From Gemmatimonadaceae bacterium (GTDB lineage: Bacteria > Gemmatimonadota > Gemmatimonadetes > Gemmatimonadales > Gemmatimonadaceae): 61,547 bases of DNA. How positions within the stretch are numbered: the stretch's first letter is position 1; each line of letters begins with the position of its first letter. A program made the translations under genes and the position numbers. The notes beneath the pieces were generated by a model that ran no database searches, was not told the origin of the DNA, and worked only from the letters and a program-made list of their open reading frames with translations. Positions 34,208 through 44,105 of the stretch are shown here, piece by piece. The stretch lies in assembly GCA_036003045.1 (NCBI GenBank), contig DASYSS010000058.1, forward strand, positions 1-61,547. Reading direction: 5' to 3'.

Positions 34208-37200
34208 ATGACCAACCCGCTCGGCTTGTTGCGGCGCTCGGCGCCGACCATCGCTCTCGCCCTTTCGCTTGTCGCCTCCGCCCAGGCGCAGAGCGGCGGA
34301 CCTATAGACTCGCGGGTCTATTCCGCGCTCTCGTGGCGCAACCTTGGCCCCTTCCGCGGCGGACGAATCGCAGCCGTGAGCGGCGCGGTCGGACAAGCAG
34401 GCGTCTTCTACATCGGACTTCCCGCGGGCGGCGTTTGGAAGACCACCAACGCCGGGCACACCTGGTTCCCGATCTTCGACAGCATCAAGGACGTCTCGTC
34501 GATCGGTTCAGTCGAAGTCGCGCCGTCGGATCCGAACATCGTCTACGCGGGCACGGGCGACATCATCACAGGCGGCGGGATCAACGAGGGAAATGGCGTC
34601 TACAAGTCGACCGACGCGGGCCGGACGTGGCGCCACCTCGGGCTCGACGCGACCAAGCAAATCCCGTCGATGTCGGTGGACCCCCACGACCCGAACATCG
34701 TGCTCCTCGCCGCACAGGGGAACGTGCACGCCAAAAGCAAGGAGCGCGGCGTGTACCGCAGCACCGACGGCGGCGCCACGTGGACGCAGACGCTGTTCGT
34801 CGATGACAGCACCGGTGCGCAGAAGGTCGCCCGCGCCTTCGACACGCCGATGATCGTCTTCGCGACGACCGTCGCGCACTACACGCCGCCGATTCCTCCC
34901 CCGGGTGGCTTCGGCGGCGGCAGAGGAGGCCAGCAGACGGGCCCGACGAGCACGAAGCTCTTCAAGTCGATCGATGGCGGCGTGACGTGGAAAGAGATCA
35001 CCGGCAGCGGACTGCCCGCCCGCCTCAGCGGCAAGATTTGGGTCGCCGTCGCCAACAACACGCAGGGCCAGCGCGTGTTCGTGATCGGCGACGCGGGGCT
35101 CTACCGCTCCGACGATGGCGGCGCGACGTGGCACCAGATGGCGGCCGACGATCAGAGAATTCGTAACGGCCAGGGCGGCTACAACTGCGGCGTCTATGTC
35201 GACCCGCAGAACCCGGACGTCGTCTACACGCTCAACACGGCAAGCTACGTCTCGCGCGACGGCGGCAAGACCTTCACCGGATTCAAGGGCGCCCCCGGCG
35301 GCGACGATCCGCAGCAGATGTGGATCGATCCCACGAACGGGCAGCGCATTCTCTTCGGCTACGATCAGGGCGCGATCGTCTCGCTCGACGGCGGCGCAAC
35401 ATGGAGTTCGTGGTATAACCAATCGACGGAGCAGATATACCATCTCTCGGTCGACAACTCGGTTCCGTACTGGGTGTACGGCACGCAGCAGGACGCCGGC
35501 GCCATCCGCACGCGCATCCGCGGCAACCTCGGCGCGATCACGCCGTTGGACTGGAATCCGGTTTCTGGTTGGGAGTGGGGCACGATCATCGCCGACCCGC
35601 TGGATCCGAATACCGTGTACGCCAGCGGCTCGGGGATCTTGAAGATCTCGTATCCGAGCGAGCAGTGGATCAACGTGAGCCCGGCGATCGACGCGTCGCG
35701 GCAGCTCCGCACGACGAGCGACCAGCCGATCGTGTTCGCGCCATGGAACAAGCACATGCTGATCGCCGCGTTCCAGTCGGTCTGGACGACGATCGACGGC
35801 GGCGCGCACTGGACGTCGATCAGCCCCGACCTCGGGGCACGTCCGGAGCTGCCGCCCCCGGCCAGGAACGGCGCAATTCAGTCGATGCGCGCTTCCACCA
35901 TCGGTGCGGGCACGATCTGGGTCGGCACGAACAACGGCTTGATCAAAGTCACGCACGACGGTGGAAAGACGTGGTCTGGTGGCACTGTCCCTGGAATCCC
36001 GGCGATCGCCTCCGAGGTGCTGTCGGTCGAGCCGTCGCATTTCGACGTCAACGAAGCGTACGCGGTGGTCGCGGGATTCCGCAGCGGCGACTACGAGCCT
36101 TACATCCTGCGCACTCGCGACTCGGGCAAGACGTGGACGCGAATCACCGAAGGACTCGCGACGAATCAGCCGAGCGGCAGCTTCGCGCGCGTCGTCCGCA
36201 ACGACCCGGTGCGGCGCGGGCTTCTGTTCGCCGGCACCGAGAGCAACATGTACGTGTCGTTCGACGACGGCGATCATTGGCAATCGCTGCAACTCAACTT
36301 GCCCACGACTTCATTTCGCGACATCGCGCTCAAGGACAATGACGCCGTCGTGTCGACGTACGGACGCGGCTTCTGGGCGCTCGACGACTACTCGATGCTG
36401 CGACAGGTCTCGCCCGCCATCGTGAGCGAGGCCGCACATTTGTTCAAGCCGGGCGACGTCGTGCGCACGCGCCGCAACGTCGGCGCTGACACGCCCTTCC
36501 CGCCCGAGGTCCCGCACGCGCTCAACCCCGCGCAGGGCGTACAGCTCGACTATTGGCTCGGCCAAGCTCCGCACGGCGACATCACGCTCGACGTGCTCGA
36601 CGCGTCGGGCGGCGTCGTTCGGCACATGTCGAGCGCGGCGATCGCGCCTGTTCCCGAAGCCGCGCGTCCGCCCGAGCCGAACTTCTGGATCGAGACCCCG
36701 AAGCCGCTGCCGACGAACGTCGGCGGCAACCGGACGAACTGGGATCTGCGCTACGACTCACCCAATTCGTTCTCGCACTCGTTCGAGATCAACGCGAATC
36801 CCGGTCTCACGCCGGCGTCGCCGGAAGGACCGGTCGCGATTCCGGGCACGTACACGCTCAAGCTCACCGTCGACGGCAAGAGCTACACGCAGACGGTGGC
36901 GATCAGGCCCGACCCGCATTCCCCCGCGACGGTCGCCGCGATCACGGCGCAGCACGCGCTGCAGATGAAGTTGTTGCAGGGCATCAACAGCGCGTACGAA
37001 GGACACCGCATGGCGCAGGCTTTGCGCGACGCGCTGCGCGCGTCTGCCAACGCAGGATCGGGCGACGCCGCCAAGGCCAACTCGCTCGCCGCCCAACTCG
37101 ACACGCTCGCCGGAATGGGCGGCGGTGGACGCGGCCGCGGTCGCGGCGGTCAGGGCGGGACGCCGAACTTCCAGGGCCTGAACGGCGCGATGGTCGGACA

Positions 37201-37375
37201 GCTCAACGCGCAGGATCTGGGCGATCAAGCTCCGACGGCCGCGATGCTGACCGCATTCGGTGCCAGCTGTCGCGACCTGACGAAGACCGTAGCCACGTGG
37301 CAGAAGCTGGCGGCTGAGGCGGGCACTTTGAAAGTGCAGGCTCCGAGTGGCGCACTCAAGCCGCCGGTGTGCTGA
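34208..37375 (+). CDS. VPS10/sortilin-like BNR-repeat propeller protein, secreted
   Basis: 1055 aa. Signal peptide MTNPLGLLRRSAPTIALALS, cleavage near ASAQAQ. A long beta-propeller array carries about ten Asp-box motifs (S-x-D-x-G-x-T-W), from KSTDAGRTW and YRSTDGGATW near the N-terminus through VSRDGGKTF, VTHDGGKTW and RTRDSGKTW to VSFDDGDHW. Propellers of this type resemble sialidase/VPS10/xyloglucanase folds. A second region (about 770-1050) has beta-sandwich character (LLQ/TYTLKLTVDGKSYTQ) and a Gly/Arg loop. No VPS10-type TM helix is present. It is probably a secreted or periplasmic binding protein or glycan-active enzyme. The frame extends upstream to 33656; the ATG at 34208 starts the signal peptide. 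Confidence 0.85.
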   Translation: MTNPLGLLRRSAPTIALALSLVASAQAQSGGPIDSRVYSALSWRNLGPFRGGRIAAVSGAVGQAGVFYIGLPAGGVWKTTNAGHTWFPIFDSIKDVSSIGSVEVAPSDPNIVYAGTGDIITGGGINEGNGVYKSTDAGRTWRHLGLDATKQIPSMSVDPHDPNIVLLAAQGNVHAKSKERGVYRSTDGGATWTQTLFVDDSTGAQKVARAFDTPMIVFATTVAHYTPPIPPPGGFGGGRGGQQTGPTSTKLFKSIDGGVTWKEITGSGLPARLSGKIWVAVANNTQGQRVFVIGDAGLYRSDDGGATWHQMAADDQRIRNGQGGYNCGVYVDPQNPDVVYTLNTASYVSRDGGKTFTGFKGAPGGDDPQQMWIDPTNGQRILFGYDQGAIVSLDGGATWSSWYNQSTEQIYHLSVDNSVPYWVYGTQQDAGAIRTRIRGNLGAITPLDWNPVSGWEWGTIIADPLDPNTVYASGSGILKISYPSEQWINVSPAIDASRQLRTTSDQPIVFAPWNKHMLIAAFQSVWTTIDGGAHWTSISPDLGARPELPPPARNGAIQSMRASTIGAGTIWVGTNNGLIKVTHDGGKTWSGGTVPGIPAIASEVLSVEPSHFDVNEAYAVVAGFRSGDYEPYILRTRDSGKTWTRITEGLATNQPSGSFARVVRNDPVRRGLLFAGTESNMYVSFDDGDHWQSLQLNLPTTSFRDIALKDNDAVVSTYGRGFWALDDYSMLRQVSPAIVSEAAHLFKPGDVVRTRRNVGADTPFPPEVPHALNPAQGVQLDYWLGQAPHGDITLDVLDASGGVVRHMSSAAIAPVPEAARPPEPNFWIETPKPLPTNVGGNRTNWDLRYDSPNSFSHSFEINANPGLTPASPEGPVAIPGTYTLKLTVDGKSYTQTVAIRPDPHSPATVAAITAQHALQMKLLQGINSAYEGHRMAQALRDALRASANAGSGDAAKANSLAAQLDTLAGMGGGGRGRGRGGQGGTPNFQGLNGAMVGQLNAQDLGDQAPTAAMLTAFGASCRDLTKTVATWQKLAAEAGTLKVQAPSGALKPPVC

Positions 37376-37450
37376 GGCCTCGGGTCTGAGTTCTGAGAAC
37401 TGAGATTCGTTCGGGCTTCGGCCCGCCGGAATGGAAATCTCGAAAGTCGG

Positions 37451-37555
37451 AGCGAGCCTAGCCTCGAGCAATAGCGATAAGCACGAGCGGTGAGCCGGTA
37501 ACGTCGTTAGGCCGGAGGCTCTTGCTCCCAGCCGCCGCTCGAGGCTGGGCTCGCT
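37451..37555. repeat. Inverted repeat pair, 19-bp arms, possible MITE-like element
   Basis: Arms agcgagcctagcctcgagc (37451-37469) and its complement with one mismatch (37537-37555) flank 67 bases in the 261-base gap between the VPS10 and protease genes. There are no clear target duplications. Confidence 0.45.
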
Positions 37556-37636
37556 CTCCTAACGAGTTGCCCGCGCCAAACCCGAAGCTCGACAGGAGCA
37601 GTTGCGCCTTCAGCATTTGACTCGGCGCGCGGGAAA

Positions 37637-38056
37637 ATGGTACCGTTCGGCGACGCCGCCGAGAGTATGATGTCGGACGAGATGGGAACGTTTCGCACGA
37701 CGATCGAGATCGAGAATCCGTCCCGCCGCGGCTTGCGGCGGGCGCTCGACGACGTGCTCGTGGATACGGGTGCCGAACTGTCGTGGGTGCCGGCGCCCGT
37801 GCTCGAGTCATTGCGTATCGCGCGCGACAAGCCGCTTCGCTTTCGCCAGGCCAACGGCGAGATCCTCGATCGTTGGACAGGCGTCGCGCTCGTCTACGCC
37901 GGCGGAACGTGGACGGTGGATCACGTCGTTTTCGGCGAGCCGGACGATCTCACGCTGCTCGGAGCTCGAACGCTCGAAGGACTCAATCTTCGCGTCGATC
38001 CCGTTCTCAAGCGACTGGTTGATGCCGGGCCCGCGCCGGCGGCGGCGGTCGCATAG
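37637..38056 (+). CDS. Retropepsin-like (clan AA) aspartic protease
   Basis: 139 aa from the first ATG. Conserved sequence begins only at residue 16 (M-G-T-F-R-T-T-I-E-I-E-N-P), so ATGs at 37670 or 37682 are plausible. The active-site triad reads V-D-T-G-A-E-L-S-W-V-P, followed by the flap-like F-R-Q-A-N-G-E-I and a second structural motif L-T-L-L-G-A-R-T-L-E-G. Single-domain bacterial enzymes of this size act as homodimers. The protein ends 8 bases before the convergent efflux operon; no signal peptide, so cytoplasmic. Confidence 0.8.
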   Translation: MVPFGDAAESMMSDEMGTFRTTIEIENPSRRGLRRALDDVLVDTGAELSWVPAPVLESLRIARDKPLRFRQANGEILDRWTGVALVYAGGTWTVDHVVFGEPDDLTLLGARTLEGLNLRVDPVLKRLVDAGPAPAAAVA

Positions 38057-38064
38057 CGCCGCGC

Positions 38065-39552
38065 CTATCTACTGGTCGTCCAAGTTCCGCCCAGCGCTTT
38101 GTAGAGCTGCACTGCCGCAGTCAGCTCGCCGAGCTGCGCCTGACTCAACGCCAGCTCCGCGCTGAACAAGCTCCGCTGCGCGTCGAGCAGATCGAGGTAC
38201 GATGACAACCCCGCGTCGTACCTCGATTCGGCGAGACTGAGCGCCTGCCGCAGCGCCCGAGCCTGCGTGGCTTGCGCGGCCACCTCGTCACGCGCAGCGC
38301 GCACTCCGGCGAGGGCATCGTTCGCTTCGCGGATCGCGTTGAGCGCCGTCGACTCGTACGACGCTTTCGCCTGGTCCGCGCGAGCACGCGCTTCCGCGGA
38401 CAAGTTCGCGAGGCGACGGTTGTCGAACACCGGAAACGAGACACCGGCGAACAGCTGGTACACGTGCGTGTTGTCTCCGAACACGTTGTTCGGCACGCCG
38501 GCCTGCGATCCCAGCGACCCCACGATGCTCACCGTCGGCAACCGAGCCGCATCGGCGACTCCGATGCGCGCGTGGGCGGCGGCGTAGTTGCGCTCCGCCT
38601 GCTGCACGTCGGGGCGCCGCGCGAGAAGGCCGGCCGGAATCGAATCGGGGATCGAGAGAGCCTCCACCGCCGCGGCGAGCGTTCCGCGTCGCGGGATCGC
38701 CGTCGGACCTTCGCCGAGCAAGACGTTCAGGTTGTGCTCCGTCACGGCGGTCGCGCGCTCGGTCTGCGCCAGCGTCACCGCCGGCGCGGCCACCTGCGCC
38801 TCGAACTGTCGCACGTCGAGCTCCGACGTGAGTCCCTCCGAGTATCGCGCGCGCGCGACGTCGAGCGTCGCTTGGCGGGAGCTCAACGTCTGCTGCGCCA
38901 CGAGCCGCTCTTGATCGAGCTCGAGCAGTTGGAGATAGCTCGTCGCGACGTTGCTCACCAGCGAAAGAACGGTCGCGCGCTCCGCCGCCTCCTGCGCGCC
39001 GAGGTCGGCCGACGCCGCTTGAACGCCGCGACGCAGCCGGCCCCAGAAGTCGAGCTCCCACGTGAGATCGGCCGTGACGCGCGCCGCGCGATAGGCGCTC
39101 GGCGGAAACGACCCGAGCACGACCTGGTTCGAGCTCTCCGATCCATTGAGCGCCACGGACGGAACGAGCGGCGCCTTCGACACGCCGACCGCCGCGCGAA
39201 ATTCTCGGATTCGTGCCTCGGCGACACGGAGATCCCGGTTTTGTTGAAGCGCGACGTCGACCAGCCGAGTGAGCGTCGTGTCGCGCAGGAGATCCAGCCA
39301 GGCGAACGACGTGAGGGAGTCGATCGCCGCCAAGCGACGAACGGCAGGCACGGCCGCGATGCGAGCCGTGTCCGCTCGTCGCGCCGCGGCGAGCGAATCG
39401 AAGAACGCGTTTGCCGAGTCGCCCGTTCGCGTGACGCCGATGCGTTCGCGCGAGCTGGCGACCGTCTCGGGCACGTACCGCGGGCCGGCGAGACACGCCG
39501 ACGCCAACACGACGGGAGCCGCGGCGACGAGTAGTCCGCGAGAGCGCATCAT
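38065..39552 (-). CDS. Outer-membrane efflux lipoprotein (NodT/OprM family)
   Basis: 495 aa. Lipoprotein signal with L-A-S-A-C at residues ~15-19. Two OEP repeats are visible: the first around residues 75-290 (LVDVALQQNRDLRVAEARI), the second around 290-490 (RRPDVQQAERNYAAAHARIG, DLLDAQRSLFSAELALSQAQ). It trimerises into the outer-membrane/periplasm tunnel of the pump. The start ATG overlaps the RND stop (ATGATG), giving translational coupling. Frames extend upstream into the RND gene but the lipobox sets the start. Last gene of a three-gene operon. Confidence 0.9.
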   Translation of the reverse strand: MMRSRGLLVAAAPVVLASACLAGPRYVPETVASSRERIGVTRTGDSANAFFDSLAAARRADTARIAAVPAVRRLAAIDSLTSFAWLDLLRDTTLTRLVDVALQQNRDLRVAEARIREFRAAVGVSKAPLVPSVALNGSESSNQVVLGSFPPSAYRAARVTADLTWELDFWGRLRRGVQAASADLGAQEAAERATVLSLVSNVATSYLQLLELDQERLVAQQTLSSRQATLDVARARYSEGLTSELDVRQFEAQVAAPAVTLAQTERATAVTEHNLNVLLGEGPTAIPRRGTLAAAVEALSIPDSIPAGLLARRPDVQQAERNYAAAHARIGVADAARLPTVSIVGSLGSQAGVPNNVFGDNTHVYQLFAGVSFPVFDNRRLANLSAEARARADQAKASYESTALNAIREANDALAGVRAARDEVAAQATQARALRQALSLAESRYDAGLSSYLDLLDAQRSLFSAELALSQAQLGELTAAVQLYKALGGTWTTSR

Positions 39553-42500
39553 GCGTGCTCCGTCGTCGGCGCGACCACCGCTTCGGGCGCCGCGGGCTCC
39601 GTTTTGCTTTTTCCCTCGGCGACACCGCGAATGATGCGGAAGAAGAGGGGAATGAAGAAGATTCCGACTGTCGTCGCGAACAGCATTCCCGCGAACACGC
39701 CGGTGCCGATCGAGTGCCGGCTCACCGCGCCGGCGCCGCTCGCCAACATCAGCGGCAGTACGCCGAGGATGAACGCGAACGAGGTCATGAGGATCGGCCG
39801 CAATCGCTCTCGCGCCGCTTCGACCGCCGCTTGGCGAATGCTCATGCCGTGCATGCGCAGCTCGTTCGCGAACTCCACGATCAGAATCGCGTTCTTCGCC
39901 GCGAGTCCGACGACGGTGATCAGTCCCACCTGGAAGTAGATGTCGTTCGGCTGGCGGCGAATCCAAATGCCGAGTAGCGCGCCCAGCACACCAAAGGGCA
40001 CGCCGAACAAGACCGCGAACGGCACCGACCAGCTCTCGTACTGCGCCGCAAGCACCAAGAACACGAGCACGAGTCCGAGCGCGAAGACCACGGCCGCGTC
40101 ACCGCTCGACGCGCGCTCCTGGAACGACTGGCCGGAGTAGGACACGCCAAGTCCCGCCGAGGCGAACTGGTTGGCGATCAGGTCGTCGACTTGATGCAGC
40201 AATTCGCCCGTGCTGTGTCCCGGCTTCGGCGTTCCGGTGAACTGCGCCGACGTGAATCCATTGAACCTGGGTACGACCGTCGGCGCGCTGCGGAAGCTGA
40301 TCGTCGTCACGGCGGAAACGGGCACCATCGTGTTGTTCGCGCCGCGCACGTAGAGCTTGCCGATGTCGGCCGGAGTCTGCCGGAACTGCGGCTGGGCCTG
40401 CGCCTGCACCCGGTAGGTCTTGCCCTGAAGATTGAAGTCGTTGATGTAGAGCGACGAGAGATTCGCCTGCAGGGTCGCGAACAGGTCGGTGAGGTTGATC
40501 CCGCGCGCCTTGGCGGCCGTGCGATCCACCGTGACGTACACCTGCGGCACCGCGGCACGGAACGTCGTATTGAGTCCGCCCGCCGCCGGCAGTTGATTCA
40601 CCGCCGCCCGGAACTCGGCCACGTGCTGGGCGAAGGTGCGGATGTCCTGGCCGTTGCGGTTCTGCAAGTTGATCTCGACGCCCGCCGTGATGCCGAGTCC
40701 CGGCACTTCGGGCAGGTTGAACCCGAACGCCTGCGCGTCGGGGAGCGCGAACAGCTTGCGGTTCACGCGCGACGCGATCGAATCGAGCGCGTCGTGCGAC
40801 GAGCGCTCGTCCCACGGTTTCACGTTGAGGAACACGGTGGCGCCGTTCGTCGCGCTCGACTGAGTGAGAAGATCGAGACCGACGAGCGCGACGATGTTTC
40901 GTACGGCCGGCTCGGCGCGCAGAATCTTTTCGATCGAGGCAACGGTCGCTTCGGTGCGCTGGAGCGACGCGGCGTCGGGAAGCTGCACCGACAGCGCCAT
41001 GTACCCTTTGTCTTCCGTCGGAATGAACGCCGTCGGAATCTTGCGCCAGAAGAATCCCGCCAGCGCCACGATCACCACGAACATGCCGACCCACATCGGC
41101 GGGCGGCGGATCACGGAGTCAACCGCGCCGACGTAGCCATTCGTGGCTTTCGTGAAGAGGCGATTGAACCAGCCGAAGAAGCCCGTCGTGTGCGTCGCTT
41201 CGGATTCGGTGAGCAAGAGCGCGCAGAGCGCCGGCGTCAACGTCAACGCGACCAGCCCCGACAGCACGACGGCGATGACGATCGTCATCGCAAACTGCTT
41301 GAACAACTCGCCCGTCACGCCGCCGATGAACGCGACCGGCACGAACACGGAACACAGCACGAGCACGATCGCGACCAGGGCACTCCCCACCTGGCGAATC
41401 GCCTTGTCCGCGGCGAGACGCGGCTCGAGCCCCTCGCTCGCCATGATGCGCTCGACGTTCTCGATCACGACGATCGCGTCGTCGACGACGATGCCGATCG
41501 CCAACACGAGGCCGAACAACGTCAGCACGTTGATCGACATGCCGAACGCCAAGAGACCGAGGAACGTGCCGATGACGCTCACCGGCACGGCGAGCATCGG
41601 TATCAGCGTCGCGCGCCAGCTCTGCAAGAAGAGGAACACGACCAGCGTCACGAGAATCATCGCTTCGACGAGCGTGATCGTGACTTCGTGGATCGACGCG
41701 CTCACGAACGGCGTCGTGTCGAACGGCAGCGCCCACTTCACCCCTTGCGGGAAGCCGGACTGCATCTCGCCCAGCCGATCGACGACCGCCTGCTTCACGG
41801 CGAGCGCGTTGGCGCCCGGCCGCATGTAGAGCAGCACGAACGCGGTCGGCACGCCGTTGAGACGTCCTTCGAGATCATAGCTTCGCGCGCCGAGCGTAGC
41901 GCGCCCGATGTCCCGTAACCGTATCACCGAGCCGTCGGGGCGCGCCCGGATCACGATGTCGTTGAACTCTTCCGGGTTTTGAAGCCGGCCGATCGTCGTG
42001 ATCGGCAGCGTGAGTTGCGTGCCCGGCGGCGACGGCTCGGCACCCAGGCGCCCCGCCGGATTCGTCGCGTTCTGCTCTCGCACCGCCGCGGCGATGTCGC
42101 TCACCGTGAGGCTGAGTTGCGCCATCTTGTCGGGGTCGAGCTGGAGCAGCATCGAGAAGTCGCGCGCCGGGAACGGCGTCGCGTCGCCGACGCCCGGCAC
42201 GCGCTTCAGCTCGTCCACGACGAACAGCTTCATGTAGTTCGCGAGATACGTCGCGTCGTAGCGCGGATCGCTCGACTGGAGCGCGACCACCGCGAGGATG
42301 TCGGTGTTCGCCTTGAGGATCGTGATGCCGTTCGTGCGCACCGCGTCCGGCAGCTGAGGCTCCGCCAACTTCTCGGCGTTCTGAACGTCGACCGCCGCGA
42401 GGTCCTGGTTGCGCGATACGTCGAATGTCACGTTGATCGTCGTCGACCCGTCGCTCGAGTTCGACGACGCGTAGTAGAGCATGCCCTGCAGTCCCGCCAG

Positions 42501-42713
42501 TTGCTCCTCGATCGGCGCCGCGACGGCCTGTGCCGCGTCCTCCGACGACGCTCCCGGATAGTTCGTCTGAATGCGCACCGCGGGCGGCGTGATCTGCGGA
42601 TACCGCGTCACCGGCAGCAGGTGAATCGCGAACAGACCGAGCAGCGTGATGACGATCGAGATCACGGCGCCGAAGATCGGGCGCCGGATGAAGAAGTAGC
42701 GCGGCTCGCTCAT
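39549..42713 (-). CDS. RND multidrug efflux inner-membrane pump (HAE1/AcrB family)
   Basis: 1054 aa, the normal size. Twelve TM helices with two large periplasmic loops. N-terminus M-S-E-P-R-Y-F-F-I-R-R-P-I-F. Proton-relay Asp pair in G-I-V-V-D-D-A-I-V-V-I-E-N-V-E-R; drug-binding/porter motifs such as N-T-D-I-L-A and F-P-A-R-D-F. The C-terminal region keeps G-L-A-A-K-N-A-I-L-I-V-E-F-A and P-R-H-S-I-G-T-G-V. Its start overlaps the adaptor stop and its stop overlaps the outer-membrane gene start. It should export amphiphilic compounds; the substrate is not predictable. Confidence 0.93.
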   Translation of the reverse strand: MSEPRYFFIRRPIFGAVISIVITLLGLFAIHLLPVTRYPQITPPAVRIQTNYPGASSEDAAQAVAAPIEEQLAGLQGMLYYASSNSSDGSTTINVTFDVSRNQDLAAVDVQNAEKLAEPQLPDAVRTNGITILKANTDILAVVALQSSDPRYDATYLANYMKLFVVDELKRVPGVGDATPFPARDFSMLLQLDPDKMAQLSLTVSDIAAAVREQNATNPAGRLGAEPSPPGTQLTLPITTIGRLQNPEEFNDIVIRARPDGSVIRLRDIGRATLGARSYDLEGRLNGVPTAFVLLYMRPGANALAVKQAVVDRLGEMQSGFPQGVKWALPFDTTPFVSASIHEVTITLVEAMILVTLVVFLFLQSWRATLIPMLAVPVSVIGTFLGLLAFGMSINVLTLFGLVLAIGIVVDDAIVVIENVERIMASEGLEPRLAADKAIRQVGSALVAIVLVLCSVFVPVAFIGGVTGELFKQFAMTIVIAVVLSGLVALTLTPALCALLLTESEATHTTGFFGWFNRLFTKATNGYVGAVDSVIRRPPMWVGMFVVIVALAGFFWRKIPTAFIPTEDKGYMALSVQLPDAASLQRTEATVASIEKILRAEPAVRNIVALVGLDLLTQSSATNGATVFLNVKPWDERSSHDALDSIASRVNRKLFALPDAQAFGFNLPEVPGLGITAGVEINLQNRNGQDIRTFAQHVAEFRAAVNQLPAAGGLNTTFRAAVPQVYVTVDRTAAKARGINLTDLFATLQANLSSLYINDFNLQGKTYRVQAQAQPQFRQTPADIGKLYVRGANNTMVPVSAVTTISFRSAPTVVPRFNGFTSAQFTGTPKPGHSTGELLHQVDDLIANQFASAGLGVSYSGQSFQERASSGDAAVVFALGLVLVFLVLAAQYESWSVPFAVLFGVPFGVLGALLGIWIRRQPNDIYFQVGLITVVGLAAKNAILIVEFANELRMHGMSIRQAAVEAARERLRPILMTSFAFILGVLPLMLASGAGAVSRHSIGTGVFAGMLFATTVGIFFIPLFFRIIRGVAEGKSKTEPAAPEAVVAPTTEHA

Positions 42714-43855
42714 TTTGCCGCCGAGGATTTCGTGCTGTCGGCGAGCGCCACCGGCTTCACCACGCGCCCCGGACCGACCTTCTGAGTTCCCTCGACGATC
42801 ACGCGATCACCGGGCGACAACCCGGAGTCGATGATCCAGAGCTGGCCGCTCCACGGCCCGGGCTTCACGTCGCGCGCCGTGACGGTGTCGCCGCTGCCGA
42901 CGACGTAGACGAACTGCCGACCCATTCCCTGCATCACCGCGCGCTGGGGAACGGCGAGCGCCGCTGCCCGAGTGAATCCTTCGAGCCGAACGCGCACGAA
43001 CTGTCCCGGCAGCAAGCGCCGGTCGCCGTTCGAGAACGTGGCACGGAATTCCTCCGTGCCGCTCGCCGAGTCGAGCGACGGCGCGATGAAGTCGAGCCGC
43101 CCGGCCCGCGGCAACAGCGAGCTGTCGGGAAGCACGACGCGCACGGCGAGGCTGCTCCCACGACGAATCAGAGCACCGGCCCGCGGGTCCCGTTCCCACG
43201 TCGCGAGCTGCTGCGACGACGGATGAAACGTGACGTACACCGGATCCAGCTCATCGATTGTGGTGAGCAAGTCGCCGGGCCCGGTGACGCGTGCCCCCAA
43301 CTCGAGCCGCGCGCGTCCCACCTGTCCGTTGATCTCGGCGCGAATCACGCAGTCGTCGAGATCTTTTTTTGCCGCGTCTACCGCGGCCTGGGAGGACTCG
43401 AGCTCCGAGTGCGCGTTGTCGACGTCCTGCTGCGCGACCGCGTGCTTCGGAATCAGCGGCTCGAGCCTCGCGACAGTGCGCTTCGCGTTGTCGAGACGCG
43501 CGACGGCGCTTCTGTATGCCGCGTCGTATTTGACGGGATCGAGCTTGTAGAGGACTTGTCCCTTCGAGACGACCGAGCCTTCGGTGAACGGCCGCTCGAC
43601 GATGATGCCTTCGACACGCGCGCGAACCTCGACGCGGCGGTACGGCTGCACCTGCGCGCCAAGCTCGTACGGCTCGGCGATCGTCGTCGGAGAAACGGTC
43701 ACGATGCCGACTTGCGGCGGCGGCGGACCGCCCCCGCCCGATTGGCCTTGCTGCTGTACGCCTGTTCCTGAGGCCTTGCTGCAACCGCTTGCCGCGAGGA
43801 GACCGAAGAACGTCGAGGCGAGCACGCGGGCTCGCCGATGATACGCGATGATCAC
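42710..43855 (-). CDS. RND periplasmic adaptor (MFP, HlyD-like), lipoprotein
   Basis: 381 aa from a GTG at 43855, chosen because it gives a signal with L-L-A-A-S-G-C lipobox; the frame runs to 44056. A Gly/Pro patch (QQQGQSGGGGPPPP) follows the anchor. Then come an adaptor beta-barrel/lipoyl half (YRRVEVRARVEGIIVERPFTEGS), an alpha-hairpin (about 120-185), the second lipoyl half (AEINGQVGRARL), and a barrel/membrane-proximal region ending V-I-V-E-G. It links the pump to the outer-membrane channel. First gene of the operon; its 5' flank faces the CXXCH protein gene divergently. Confidence 0.88.
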   Translation of the reverse strand: MIIAYHRRARVLASTFFGLLAASGCSKASGTGVQQQGQSGGGGPPPPQVGIVTVSPTTIAEPYELGAQVQPYRRVEVRARVEGIIVERPFTEGSVVSKGQVLYKLDPVKYDAAYRSAVARLDNAKRTVARLEPLIPKHAVAQQDVDNAHSELESSQAAVDAAKKDLDDCVIRAEINGQVGRARLELGARVTGPGDLLTTIDELDPVYVTFHPSSQQLATWERDPRAGALIRRGSSLAVRVVLPDSSLLPRAGRLDFIAPSLDSASGTEEFRATFSNGDRRLLPGQFVRVRLEGFTRAAALAVPQRAVMQGMGRQFVYVVGSGDTVTARDVKPGPWSGQLWIIDSGLSPGDRVIVEGTQKVGPGRVVKPVALADSTKSSAAK

Positions 43856-44105
43856 TGCACGTGGGGCTGGGGGACCTGGCGTCGGACGAGTACGGGGAGG
43901 TCTGTGTAAGATGAACCCCGACGCCAGCCCAAGGGAGCTTCCTCGGGGTGCGACGCGCCTGCCCGATTCCGGGCCGTGGCGATGCCGGCGCAAGATGCGG
44001 TCATATTCCTTACAATTGTCACGGCCGACCCGATGGTTCTCTTCCAGCGGGCTCACCGTTGTGCTTGGGGGGGGGAAACGCGTGCCGAAACCGAAAGGAG
44101 CCGCG

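Noticed and set aside
34508-36292. 594-aa minus-strand frame across the VPS10 gene
   Set aside because: Shadow frame; the plus strand has ten Asp-boxes and a signal peptide.
39553-39966. N-terminal extension of the outer-membrane efflux gene
   Set aside because: It overlaps the RND gene's coding end and lacks a signal; the lipobox starts from the ATG at 39552.
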